Made by a program: the position numbers and the translations under genes. Below, in pieces: positions 10,001 through 17,506 of a DNA stretch of 64,000 nt. The notes beneath the pieces were generated by a model. That model saw only the letters and a list, made by a program, of their open reading frames with translations, was not told where the DNA came from and did not search any database. The first letter of the stretch is position 1, and the number at the start of each line of letters is the position of its first letter. The DNA is from an uncultured Chthonomonas sp. (GTDB lineage: Bacteria > Armatimonadota > Chthonomonadetes > Chthonomonadales > Chthonomonadaceae), in the NCBI GenBank assembly GCA_903919615.1, contig CAIXIX010000323.1, forward strand, positions 1-64,000, written 5' to 3'.

Positions 10001-10268
10001 GCAGTTGAAGCAAGGACCTAAAAGTGATATTCTCGTCGATCCAGATTCTGGCGTCCGTTTCAACAAATTCTTCCGACGCCGCACTCTCAATACTGAGGCA
10101 GTTACTCTCGTCGAGCCGAATGTTTAAAACACGTGCGGCCGCCAGATAAATCGACCGAGGTGAAACGCCAACCGTTAGCGCCAGTTCAGCAATAGATGCA
10201 GCCAAGGCTAACGGTACCATAACACGGTATCGAGCTTTATCATCAATTGCAACTGGATTTAAATTCAA
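7044..10268 (-). CDS. NRPS-like protein: C-domain stub, adenylation, carrier, thioesterase
   Basis: A 1074-residue protein. Residues 1-165 resemble only the C-terminal part of a condensation domain and lack HHxxxDG. The adenylation domain (about 175-700) shows FTSGSTNAAKAM (A3, with Asn for the usual Gly), FFGATETPQG (A5), YRTGDRG (A7), DDQIKLRGYR (A8) and PNGKIDRRKL (A10 lysine). The carrier domain has DLGGNS near 746, with the phosphopantetheine serine. A type I thioesterase (about 810-1060) has GLSQGG near 880 and a late GTHF histidine. It would activate one acid, load it and release or transfer it. The start appears to be TTG; no strong ribosome site is visible. It faces the WecG-STAS gene tail to tail. 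Confidence 0.85.
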   Translation of the reverse strand: MNLNPVAIDDKARYRVMVPLALAASIAELALTVGVSPRSIYLAAARVLNIRLDESNCLSIESAASEEFVETDARIWIDENITFRSLLQLQDEFQVHQKITTSVTLCCDVNDASQVVLDRTADPALPLKELEAQLLLVLEQVTINPDCPISKLSLVTESARMVLPDPSIALGSECTFDIVTQFIEMAKRYPTHEALVDIHDSWTYAELNTASNRIASYLSAHGIRKGDFVAVYADRSARLPLALLGILKANAAFVILDAGYPETLITQRIQVAKPKGFIVFEVAQQFPDGLVTAMSAPDCCCSLRLSATRGAILAGELRDYSGVEPESVPLSTDAAYMAFTSGSTNAAKAMIGTHGPISHFLQWHISTFGLNSQDRFAMLAGLSHDPLIRDIFAPLTIGATLYVPDPEKVGFTARLLSWLEYHHISVVHLTPAIGDLICISHAALQDTSELNLRYAFFSGETLSRATVNSLTAIAPRVTCVNFFGATETPQGMGFNVVETASDASSPPGSPSSESNRIPVGKGIADVQLLVLTPAQNLAGIGEPGEIYIRTAYLTGGYVGDPVRTASTFIPDIFTDSLTVRLYRTGDRGVYLPSGAVECGGRFDDQIKLRGYRLHTGDIETILRTHPDIDAVAVIATGKTSEEQRLVAYIVSHSPTPPGRSDLAGLVNDQLPFKMGPSKFIFLKEMPLTPNGKIDRRKLPSPDLVDDAAAIDEEDTAGDDLELKLTSLWEKALNKPRIGVGDDFFDLGGNSIRAVSLLVAIEQAINVSLPLGAFLEAPTIRRMAELIRRRHQHGDVASNAVVLRSEGALPPMFCMPAAGGGSPLAYRALSLHLGTDQPVYALVPWGTDGTQEPFDTIDAMANYHVKQIRDIQPVGPYFLCGLSQGGNVAFEVARRLQESGDHVGVVALFDTQAVDTPGLSASRWQNIKYRIATHTENFKASESAERRLRYVLRTLKNAVNKAVKNSANEGEMNTRFRKTMDRISLGQEAAAKVYVPSVYDGDVTLFLAAVQRPNRAFEPDLGWGPYVAGKLIIIPSPGTHFSILVDPCVRIVGRLLTGCVQDYLKQNPLYINKPE

Positions 10269-10519
10269 CTAGAGCACCCCGGCGCGAGTTAATGCTCAAT
10301 GCGTTGCTCTATTTTACTATCCCCGCATGAAATATTGATGATATGCGACCTGCACCTGGAAATGTTTTGAACAATTATTCGACTATTCAAGCCCATTACC
10401 TCAATGAAATCGCGTATTTGTGGATCCGCATGGCACCGAAAATCTTCGACGACGTTATGAAAATCGCATTCTATCGCAGTGAGTCATAAGCAAGAACAAG
10501 CGTTTTGGATGCCTGCAGT

Positions 10520-11209
10520 CTACGCAATCGCAAGGCTGGAGCGCATATTGTTGATCGCATGTCGAAGTAGAGAGCGTACGCTGGACGGCTGAATATCTAG
10601 CCTTGAAGCGATCTCTTCGAAGCCAAGTTCATCGTAGTAACGCCACACCAGGATCTTATACTGTCGATCGGAGAGCTTGTCAAATGCATTCGGCAGTACG
10701 CCTTTGAGTGATTTCAGTTCGAGCGCATCATCCCAATCGGACGTTGGATCCTCGGATTGGTTCGTTGTGGACTCTGCGGTAAAGAGTTCGAGACTGAGTT
10801 CGCGGCGGTTATTGCGCCAGTTCTGCTTCGCATAATTGAATATTGAGATGCTCAGTTGGCGAACGATGTAGGGTCGAAGCGGGATATTTCTGCTCGGATC
10901 ATACGCCTGAAGCAACAAGCAGAAGCGATAGTAGATTTCGCCCTCAAGGTCGTTTCGGATTTCCGCATCGTCGCCGTACTGCCTTTTTAGTCTCGCAACC
11001 AGTGGAGCGAACTCTGCATAAAGTGCGTCTCGGTCGGTCGCCAGATCGAGTGATGCATAGCCGGATTTGCGCGACGACGTAATGGTCAATGGCAGTCTGC
11101 TGTAATCTTCAGTCTTTAGCATCGGTGCGGTCATCTCGGTCTTCTCCTCATCAATTCCACTTGTTTGCTGATAGAGACCGTGGCGCATCGAATTCAACAC
11201 TGCAACCAC
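10520..11209 (-). CDS. RNA polymerase sigma-70 family factor
   Basis: A 229-residue sigma factor. A region-2-like segment spans about residues 40-115 (ending near the RPYIVRQLSISIFNYAK stretch). The C-terminal region 4 helix-turn-helix spans about 155-225 (LSDRQYKILVWRYYDELG, then FEEIASRLDIQPSSVRSLL). Region 3 and region 1 are absent, as in small alternative sigma factors. The start is GTG, chosen because AAGGAG lies seven to eight bases upstream; an ATG 27 codons in has a weaker site. It lies between the NRPS-like gene and the exopolysaccharide genes, with a conserved palindromic promoter element just upstream. It may regulate this locus, including itself. Confidence 0.8.
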   Translation of the reverse strand: MVAVLNSMRHGLYQQTSGIDEEKTEMTAPMLKTEDYSRLPLTITSSRKSGYASLDLATDRDALYAEFAPLVARLKRQYGDDAEIRNDLEGEIYYRFCLLLQAYDPSRNIPLRPYIVRQLSISIFNYAKQNWRNNRRELSLELFTAESTTNQSEDPTSDWDDALELKSLKGVLPNAFDKLSDRQYKILVWRYYDELGFEEIASRLDIQPSSVRSLLRHAINNMRSSLAIA

Positions 11210-11215
11210 TGTCGT

Positions 11216-11263
11216 CTCCTTACACGTGTATTGTATGTGGCCACCGTTAACGCTCCATTAATT
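11216..11263 (-). promoter_or_regulatory. conserved 48-bp promoter element of the sigma gene
   Basis: Read on the minus strand, the element holds the near-palindrome TTAATGGAGCGTTAA (11247-11261), then ACGGT, a TACAAT box (11230-11235) and GTGTAAGGAG, whose AAGGAG also serves as the ribosome site. The same 48-bp layout recurs at 18656-18703. No TTGACA box lies at the normal distance, which suggests an activator or an alternative sigma factor. Confidence 0.55.
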
Positions 11264-11271
11264 GGGTGTTT

Positions 11272-11294
11272 GGTTTTTGGTTTTTGGTTTTGGG
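11272..11294 (+). repeat. GGTTTTT tandem repeat
   Basis: Three GG pairs spaced by T5, followed by T4 and GGG, form a short tandem repeat directly upstream of the sigma-gene promoter element. It could in principle form a two-tetrad G-quadruplex on the plus strand. It is otherwise low-complexity sequence. Confidence 0.5.
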
Positions 11295-11357
11295 ACGGAT
11301 ATCGGGCATCTGGTTGGGAGGGGCGTGCTTGGCAGGACACGTGTTCTAACGGCGCAA

Positions 11358-11918
11358 TTAATCTGTTGTGTTGGTTTCTAAGGATCGAATGAGTTTGGCG
11401 GGTACGCCACCTACCAGTGTATTGGGTGGCACATCACGAGTGACGACTGCGCCTGCGGCGACGATTGCACCAGCGCCAACAGTAATGCCGGGGAGTATGG
11501 TGACGCCAGAAGCAATCCAGGCTCCATTTCCCACGGTAATCGGGCTCGTAAAGACCTTGCCTGCCCGATATTGCACGTCACCTAGTTCGTGGCTGGTTGT
11601 TAGGATCTTCACGTGGTTGCCAATTGCCACGCCGTGACCTATGTTAACAGCAGCGCCTGCATCGATGTAAATCCCCCTGTTAATGAAACAGCGAGATCCG
11701 ATAGTAATATTGGATCGCGATCTTGCAGTTGGCGCGATGTCGATTTTGCCCATAATCGTGGTTTCTGGTCCAACCGTCCAACCCAGAATTCGATACACCC
11801 TTGTTCGCGCTCGCGGCCCATACCCTTCCGGTATTACTTTCAACAAAAATAGACTTAACAGATTATACAGACTGTATCCGCCCAACTCCTGGCTAATTGA
11901 CTCGCGCATTGTCTCCAC
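11358..11918 (-). CDS. hexapeptide-repeat O-acyltransferase
   Basis: A 186-residue left-handed beta-helix acyltransferase of the maltose/galactoside O-acetyltransferase (WcaF/LacA) type. Imperfect hexapeptide repeats run from about residue 55 to 175, with VGNGAWIASGVTILPGITVG and VVTRDVPPNTLVGGVPAKLI typical of the family. The histidine in ILTTSHE is the likely catalytic base. It probably acetylates a sugar of the exopolysaccharide from acetyl-CoA. The GTG start at 11918 has GGAG eight bases upstream; an ATG three codons later is also possible. It is the last gene of the - strand glycosyltransferase run. Confidence 0.82.
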   Translation of the reverse strand: METMRESISQELGGYSLYNLLSLFLLKVIPEGYGPRARTRVYRILGWTVGPETTIMGKIDIAPTARSRSNITIGSRCFINRGIYIDAGAAVNIGHGVAIGNHVKILTTSHELGDVQYRAGKVFTSPITVGNGAWIASGVTILPGITVGAGAIVAAGAVVTRDVPPNTLVGGVPAKLIRSLETNTTD

Positions 11919-12038
11919 CGTTCTGTCTCCACAGGTTCTGGATGACCCGGCGTCCGGGGGGATTAAATTGGCCCGGGACGAATGGCATCAGTCTAATGTC
12001 CTGGTAAAGAGATAGTGAATTAATTCCCTGTTTTCGAT

Positions 12039-13169
12039 TTACGTAGGGATGTCGTTGCTCTGTTCTGAGATTGCGAAGCTGTTCGTTCCAGAGTATCCGG
12101 GTGCGGTAGCCTCAAGGGCGCCCGCAACGCTTGCAACCCATCGACGTAATGTCGCGTGCTTTTCCAGCCAAAGCCGGCCATTCTTGGATAGTCGATCCCT
12201 TAACTCATGATCGGCTCGCAGTTTTTCGATCGCAGCGCGAAGCCCTGAAATGTCACCCGGGTTAACAATCAACCCGTTAACACCATTTTCCACCACATCA
12301 GTCTGGCCGGTTGTTTGAGTTACGATAACGGCCTTCCCCATTGCCATTCCCTCAAGTAAAGTCGTGACTCCGGCCTGAAAGTCGTTCTCGTACAGGGGCA
12401 CGACTACGAAACTCGATGTGGCATAGAGGTCCCTGAGATCCGAGTATTCGTACCGTCTTGCATCCACATTTGCGGGGAGTGTCCGATTTTCAGTCTCATT
12501 GTTGTGCTTAGACCAGGGAGACGCCGCTGCAAGCTTTACAGTAAGATCCGGCATTTTCGCTACAGCCTCGATCAACGTTGGATAGTCCCGCCATTCGAGG
12601 CCAGCAGAGCAGATTTGATTCTCGTTTACTGGAGCATCGAGCAGCGGTCTATAGAACCGAGAGTCTGCATGAAATGGAATCAGGCTGAGTTTCTTCGCCG
12701 GTATTTGCAGGGATTCAATCCCAAACTGATACTGCGTCGTGGCATAGACGAAAATCGTATCCATCTGTCGGTGAACCTGAAGGCTGCGAAAGAAGAGCCT
12801 CTTCTTACCAGTTGAGAGGCGGTGCCCGATGGTTACGTGGCCAGGGCGACGCGGCGTAAGTTTGAAGAGAAGCGCGAGAGGAATTCCAACGTTTTCACCG
12901 TTCGTGAAAATGCAATCGTAGCTCTTGCGCTGCAGAAAACCTGCCAGCGCGAGGCCCGCATCGCGCCCAGCAAATTTACGTACCAGCCTGACAACAGCGC
13001 TGGCATGGTTCTCAACTGCCTTGTAGTCGAGAATCTCCACACAACCGGAATCGGCGGCACGAAGCGCGGAGGCTAGCGCATGATAGTCCATCTCAGGATG
13101 CGTATCGGCAGTAACCTTGTCTTCTAAATCGGTTTTAACAACGCTTGGAATGAGCAGCAACGATTTCAT
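12039..13169 (-). CDS. GT4-type glycosyltransferase
   Basis: A 376-residue GT-B fold transferase. The C-terminal nucleotide-sugar domain carries the EX7E-like segment TTLLEGMAMGKAVIV near residue 270, then TDVVENGVNGLIVNPGDI, as in GT4 enzymes. The N-terminal acceptor domain is divergent, with no clear match. It probably adds a sugar to the lipid-linked repeat unit at the cytoplasmic membrane; donor and linkage are unknown. It follows another GT4 gene by 23 bases in the same direction, so they are likely co-transcribed. Confidence 0.82.
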   Translation of the reverse strand: MKSLLLIPSVVKTDLEDKVTADTHPEMDYHALASALRAADSGCVEILDYKAVENHASAVVRLVRKFAGRDAGLALAGFLQRKSYDCIFTNGENVGIPLALLFKLTPRRPGHVTIGHRLSTGKKRLFFRSLQVHRQMDTIFVYATTQYQFGIESLQIPAKKLSLIPFHADSRFYRPLLDAPVNENQICSAGLEWRDYPTLIEAVAKMPDLTVKLAAASPWSKHNNETENRTLPANVDARRYEYSDLRDLYATSSFVVVPLYENDFQAGVTTLLEGMAMGKAVIVTQTTGQTDVVENGVNGLIVNPGDISGLRAAIEKLRADHELRDRLSKNGRLWLEKHATLRRWVASVAGALEATAPGYSGTNSFAISEQSNDIPT

Positions 13170-13192
13170 AGAATAGGATCTCCGCTCCCTCG

Positions 13193-14275
13193 TTATACAA
13201 CACTCTTAACGACATCTACTAGCCGCTGGTAGTTTGTGCGGGCATCAAAGTTTTGAAGAGCCACGGCACGCGCACGACGGCCCATTTTGACTCGCAATTC
13301 GCTATTGATTGCCAGTGTGCGGATAGCATCGGCAAGCGCAGCAGGGTTATGAACCGGCACCACGAGCCCCGTTTCTCCGTGAGTAACCGCCTCGGGCAGA
13401 GCCCCAACATCGGTGGTGATGATCGGACGACCAGATGCAAGCGCCTCAAGCACCGCAAGAGGGAGGCAATCGGCGAGGGTGGGAAATACGAAGATATCGG
13501 CCAGAGTAAATAACTCGAGCAATTTATCAGAATTAGGCCCAACATTTCGGTAGACGCTAACACCAGGCATTCCGTCTCCCACACCCTCCGTCTTTGTAAC
13601 GATGTGGAGATGGACATTGGTGGACTTCACGACGTTTGCGAATGCCTCTAACAACAGCATTCCGCCTTTGCGTTCGAAATCTCCTCCAACAAAGAGCAGA
13701 TGGATTGGGCGGGATGGATCCTGGACTGGCTCAGGAAGCTTCCACTTCTCCGTGTCGATACCAGGGGGGATCACGGTGATCTTCTCTGGCGCAACGCTGT
13801 AGTTATCCACCAGTGACTGTTTGGTCCATTCGGACCATGTGACGATTTTTCGGGCCGCTTTAAAAGCGCGAATATTCAGGCGCTGTTTCAACTGTTCTAA
13901 TTGGCTGTTACCAGAGGGCACATGGCCGTAGTACTTTCCAAGCTCATCGTATTGCATAGGCGTTGCATCGAGAGAGATAACAGATGGCAGCTTACGCATT
14001 AGCCCGGCCGAGAACAGAGAGGTAACCTGGGTGTGAAACAGGCATGCATCCAGCTTTCGCGCGATAGGCCGCAAAGCCATATAGGCGCCCAGCGATGCCC
14101 TTATGGACCAGTTTGACTTTACAACAGGCAACTTCGACCAGAAGCCAGGTGTGTTGTTAAATGGCAAGTCAACATAGGTAGGGACGACCGTAGCGTCCAT
14201 ATCCACGACCCGTTTCAAGTTCTCGGCATGAGTAGTATGGCCAAGAGAATATTCCAACATAAATCCGATGTTCAT
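13193..14275 (-). CDS. GT4 glycosyltransferase
   Basis: A 360-residue GT-B glycosyltransferase. The C-terminal half has VIPPGIDTEKW, LLFVGGDFERKGG and ADCLPLAVLEALASGRPIIT, the last holding the EX7E motif that binds the nucleotide-sugar. PEAVTHGETGLVVP follows. Its N-terminus (LGHTTHAENLKRVV) resembles that of the GT4 encoded at 17490-18590 (LRTQAINFERVV), so the two look like paralogs acting in one pathway. It lies nine bases after the preceding GT2 gene. The sugar is not predictable. Confidence 0.88.
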   Translation of the reverse strand: MNIGFMLEYSLGHTTHAENLKRVVDMDATVVPTYVDLPFNNTPGFWSKLPVVKSNWSIRASLGAYMALRPIARKLDACLFHTQVTSLFSAGLMRKLPSVISLDATPMQYDELGKYYGHVPSGNSQLEQLKQRLNIRAFKAARKIVTWSEWTKQSLVDNYSVAPEKITVIPPGIDTEKWKLPEPVQDPSRPIHLLFVGGDFERKGGMLLLEAFANVVKSTNVHLHIVTKTEGVGDGMPGVSVYRNVGPNSDKLLELFTLADIFVFPTLADCLPLAVLEALASGRPIITTDVGALPEAVTHGETGLVVPVHNPAALADAIRTLAINSELRVKMGRRARAVALQNFDARTNYQRLVDVVKSVV

Positions 14276-14284
14276 CTGTTTAGA

Positions 14285-15253
14285 TCACTTTGCGGCGGGA
14301 AGAGCCTTGGTGGCAGCGCTGACATAACATACATTGTAAAGCGCACTTAGAGCCGCCAAAGCCGGAGAGCGCGTTCCCAGGCGATAGAGCGTAACTGCAC
14401 ACTGTTTCAGCGTACCAACGATCGCCGGCAGCACAAACGGGCACACTCTGCATAGCCAACTAAGAAAACGCGTTGCAGGGTTGCGTTTGTTGATATTCGC
14501 CTCGATATCTGACCAATTCAGCAGGCCAGCCTCGATCCGACTAGCATCGAAGGACCCGTATGCTTTAGGTATCCGCAGCCAGGATTCGAAAGTGCGGTGC
14601 GGGCGGTGAATTCCATTTGCGGCAAAATCGAATTCGAACTTCATGCCGCACTCACGCTCCAGGCGCACGGCAAGTTCCACATCTTCCTGTCTGGTGTAAT
14701 ACTCATCAAAACCGTTGACCGCGCGCAGCCACTCTGTTCTAACAGAGGCATTGCCGCTGTAGAAATGAAAAGGTGCAGCAGGGGCGCCGTACCATTCTCC
14801 CCCGGGCTTAAACATATTGTAGATATCTTGAAGCTTTGCATGTTCCCACGCGATCCAGGCCGGCTCCTGCGTGCTCATTTCAGGATCAGGAGAGAGCGGT
14901 CCAAGAACTGCAATTCTATCGTTCTTGAAATGGTGGGATGCATGTACTGCAAGGAAACCCGGCGAGGGCTCAACATCGTCGTCGATAAACACGACAACGT
15001 CAAAATGCGCCTCCTGTATGCCGCGATTTCTCGCTCGGGAGGGGCCAGCATTGGACTGTGTTATCGCGCGAAGCGTATACGGGGAAGTTTTTGCATATGA
15101 GGCGAGGAGTTCATCCGTTCCATCCGTTGACCCGTCGGAGATCACAATCACTTCAAAATCTTCCGCTGGAAACGTCTGCTGCGTGAGCCCGTTGAGCGTA
15201 ATAAGAAGGCTGTCTTTACGGTTATAAGTCGGGATAACTACGGAAAGCTTCAT
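14285..15253 (-). CDS. GT2 glycosyltransferase
   Basis: A 322-residue GT-A fold enzyme. Visible motifs are SVVIPTYNRKDSL at the N-terminus, VIVISDGSTDGT, and SRARNRG followed by VFIDDDVEP, which is the metal-binding DxD. A hydrophobic stretch lies near the C-terminus. The start at MKLSVV is chosen because AAGGA lies seven bases upstream; the longer reading frame beginning at 15307 has no ribosome site and adds 18 residues not expected in the family. It probably builds the exopolysaccharide repeat unit with the neighbouring GT4 enzymes. Confidence 0.88.
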   Translation of the reverse strand: MKLSVVIPTYNRKDSLLITLNGLTQQTFPAEDFEVIVISDGSTDGTDELLASYAKTSPYTLRAITQSNAGPSRARNRGIQEAHFDVVVFIDDDVEPSPGFLAVHASHHFKNDRIAVLGPLSPDPEMSTQEPAWIAWEHAKLQDIYNMFKPGGEWYGAPAAPFHFYSGNASVRTEWLRAVNGFDEYYTRQEDVELAVRLERECGMKFEFDFAANGIHRPHRTFESWLRIPKAYGSFDASRIEAGLLNWSDIEANINKRNPATRFLSWLCRVCPFVLPAIVGTLKQCAVTLYRLGTRSPALAALSALYNVCYVSAATKALPAAK

Positions 15254-15485
15254 GGACATTTCCTTGGGTCTAAACCTGCGTAACCAGAACTGTGATCGGA
15301 TATTCATTTATTAGAGGCGCCCGGCAGATTATCATCTTTGAAAATCGAGAATGGGCGTCCAGTCCGGCGGGTTTTTTTGATATACCTCATTCACTCAATC
15401 AGGTTCCATGACACGAGTGTGTGTGCAATAGCATTTAAAAAAGAGCTACAAAACAATAAGCTGGAAATGGAGGGGGAGCAATTGG

Positions 15486-16430
15486 CTAGACGCTTAGACC
15501 TCTGAAGCCTCGAATAAGATGTGCAACTCCATACGCGGCTTCGCGCGCTGCGCTGGAGACCTTTGCACTCTTGCATTGTGCGAGAGCGAAGTTGAACTTA
15601 TCACTGGCTATTTTGAGTTCCTTTTTGCGATAGCCAATCTGCAATTCCCGGCGGCGTTCTGGCATTTTCTCGCAGATCGCCAGCACTTTTCGCCGGACAC
15701 ACCTTTCGGAGCGGCGCATCATTTTAACGTTGCTAGATGTGTTTGTAGCGTGGAGGCGGTACTGAAGCACCTTATCTGGAAGGAAACAGATATGGCCCAG
15801 AAGAGTCAGGCGAAACCAGAGATCGAGATCGTCACAACCTTTAAGATTAACGTCCGGATCCCATCCTCCGGCAGCATCATATGCACTTTTGCGAATGAGC
15901 GCCATACCCGGTGTAATAATCGAATCCCCGGCCGCGAAAACGGCAAAATCAGTGGGAGCCGACTGATCCATTGTGACAATGCTGTTTCCTGAAACGCGCA
16001 ACCGATTTTCGGGGACATATCCCGGAATGGGATGCCGTGCGAGCACGGTTCCGTCCCCGTCAATAAATTCAGGCTGCCCGTAGGCCGCAACCGCGCCGTC
16101 GTCGGCGCTCAATGCAGAATACAGCTTTTCGAGAGAGCCAGGCTTTAATATATCGTCGTGATCTAGGAACATCACGTATTTGCTGGAAGGGGACATCTCT
16201 GCATAGGCACGATTTCGGGCTGCGGCAATACCTGCGTTCGCCTGAGCCACGGCTATAATTCGGGGATCCAATGCCTCAAATTCCGTGAGAATCTCCGCCG
16301 TTTTATCCTTGGAACCGTCATTAACAATGATTAGCTCCCAATCGCCGAACGATTGGTCAATAACACTTTGAAGAGTAGATCGTAGGTGGCGCTCAGAGTT
16401 GTATGCTGGTATTCCAATGGATATGAGCAT
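15486..16430 (-). CDS. GT2 glycosyltransferase
   Basis: A 314-residue GT2 enzyme beginning ISIGIPAYNSERHL, with IIVNDGSKDKT, AAARNRAYAEM and the donor-metal motif FLDHDDILKPGS. Members of this family add single sugars from nucleotide donors to lipid-linked oligosaccharides. The C-terminal 80 residues are basic and contain an Arg/Lys-rich helical stretch that may contact the membrane. About 230 bases separate it from the next glycosyltransferase downstream, so a separate transcript end is possible there. Confidence 0.87.
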   Translation of the reverse strand: MLISIGIPAYNSERHLRSTLQSVIDQSFGDWELIIVNDGSKDKTAEILTEFEALDPRIIAVAQANAGIAAARNRAYAEMSPSSKYVMFLDHDDILKPGSLEKLYSALSADDGAVAAYGQPEFIDGDGTVLARHPIPGYVPENRLRVSGNSIVTMDQSAPTDFAVFAAGDSIITPGMALIRKSAYDAAGGWDPDVNLKGCDDLDLWFRLTLLGHICFLPDKVLQYRLHATNTSSNVKMMRRSERCVRRKVLAICEKMPERRRELQIGYRKKELKIASDKFNFALAQCKSAKVSSAAREAAYGVAHLIRGFRGLSV

Positions 16431-16555
16431 GGAGTGTCCTCAGACAATGGGACGTAATGCAAATTTGACGTTCGACGAATACGGTACGTGATCTGTTCGA
16501 CTCTAAACGCTAATATCCTGCGTGTTCATGACACTGCTTCTCTTATACGTGCTCG

Positions 16556-17506
16556 TCAGTAGGAGTGACGAAAGCGGAGCGTCTTGTTGTCCACAGGAGT
16601 TTTCCAGCCCTCCATAAATCCGCCAATAAACGCCGGGATTCGCGAAAAACCCTGTGGCCGTTTCAAATGGAGCACATCTCTAACCAATGAACCCAGAATA
16701 ACAACAAAGAATTCGTGTGCAGGAATGATCCAAGACGATTTATACCCGGCTCGGAGTGGCTTCGAATAGGCGGCGCCAAGTCCGCGCCACGAGGATCTGC
16801 CTAGCTGCTTGCCCTGTTCAAAGGTGCGAAATCCAAAGTGAGTAACCGAAACGGCGCTCGTCTCGTAAACTTTGTGCCCCATTAAGAGGGCTCGCAGCGC
16901 CATGTCGTCGTCTTCTGCGGCAGGAAATTCCGCGCCGCTACCAAGCTGCTCATCAAATCCGCCCATTGCGAGCGCCTGTTCACGACGAACTGCCATGCCG
17001 GCTCCAATACCCCTACTTCTCGGCTTATCGGCGATCGTGTCAAGAAGTGAACTGCTGCTGCGGAAGTAGCCTGGAATAAAACCGGCGCTGTTATCGCACG
17101 GCGCGGCTTCCACATTGCAGAAGGCCACGACAACCTCGGGATTACTCGCGAAGACGCCATGCATCTTCTCGAGCCAATCCGACGGAACCGTACAATCATC
17201 GTCGGTAAAGATAGCCAATTCGCCTGAAGCCGCGTTGAGCCCGATGTTACGCGCCCGGGAGAGGCCCTTGGTATCCGTGCGAATGTACCGAACACGAGGG
17301 TCGCTGGTGAATGGAGCTACGGTAGATGCAGTAATGTCGTCCGTGCTTTGATCTATTATAACGACCTCAAAGCTTGGATATTCGTTCTGCAGTATGGTTT
17401 CGATCGTCTCTTTGATTTCGGTGCCGCGGTTTCGCGTGCAGACGATCGCACTAATTAGTTGGCCTGGCAATGGTTCGCATTCAGAATTACTAGGCAGCGT
17501 AGGCAT
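16556..17506 (-). CDS. GT2 glycosyltransferase
   Basis: A 316-residue GT2 enzyme. Motifs include ISAIVCTRNRGTEI, VVIIDQSTDD, GLSRARNIGLN and IFTDDDCTVP (DxD). The C-terminal third has a hydrophobic segment (WIIPAHEFFVVILGSLV) that may anchor it. The ATG at 17506 is preferred because GGAG lies six bases upstream; a TTG four codons earlier overlaps that site. The start overlaps the end of the upstream GT4 gene by 17 bases, so translation is probably coupled. Confidence 0.86.
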   Translation of the reverse strand: MPTLPSNSECEPLPGQLISAIVCTRNRGTEIKETIETILQNEYPSFEVVIIDQSTDDITASTVAPFTSDPRVRYIRTDTKGLSRARNIGLNAASGELAIFTDDDCTVPSDWLEKMHGVFASNPEVVVAFCNVEAAPCDNSAGFIPGYFRSSSSLLDTIADKPRSRGIGAGMAVRREQALAMGGFDEQLGSGAEFPAAEDDDMALRALLMGHKVYETSAVSVTHFGFRTFEQGKQLGRSSWRGLGAAYSKPLRAGYKSSWIIPAHEFFVVILGSLVRDVLHLKRPQGFSRIPAFIGGFMEGWKTPVDNKTLRFRHSY

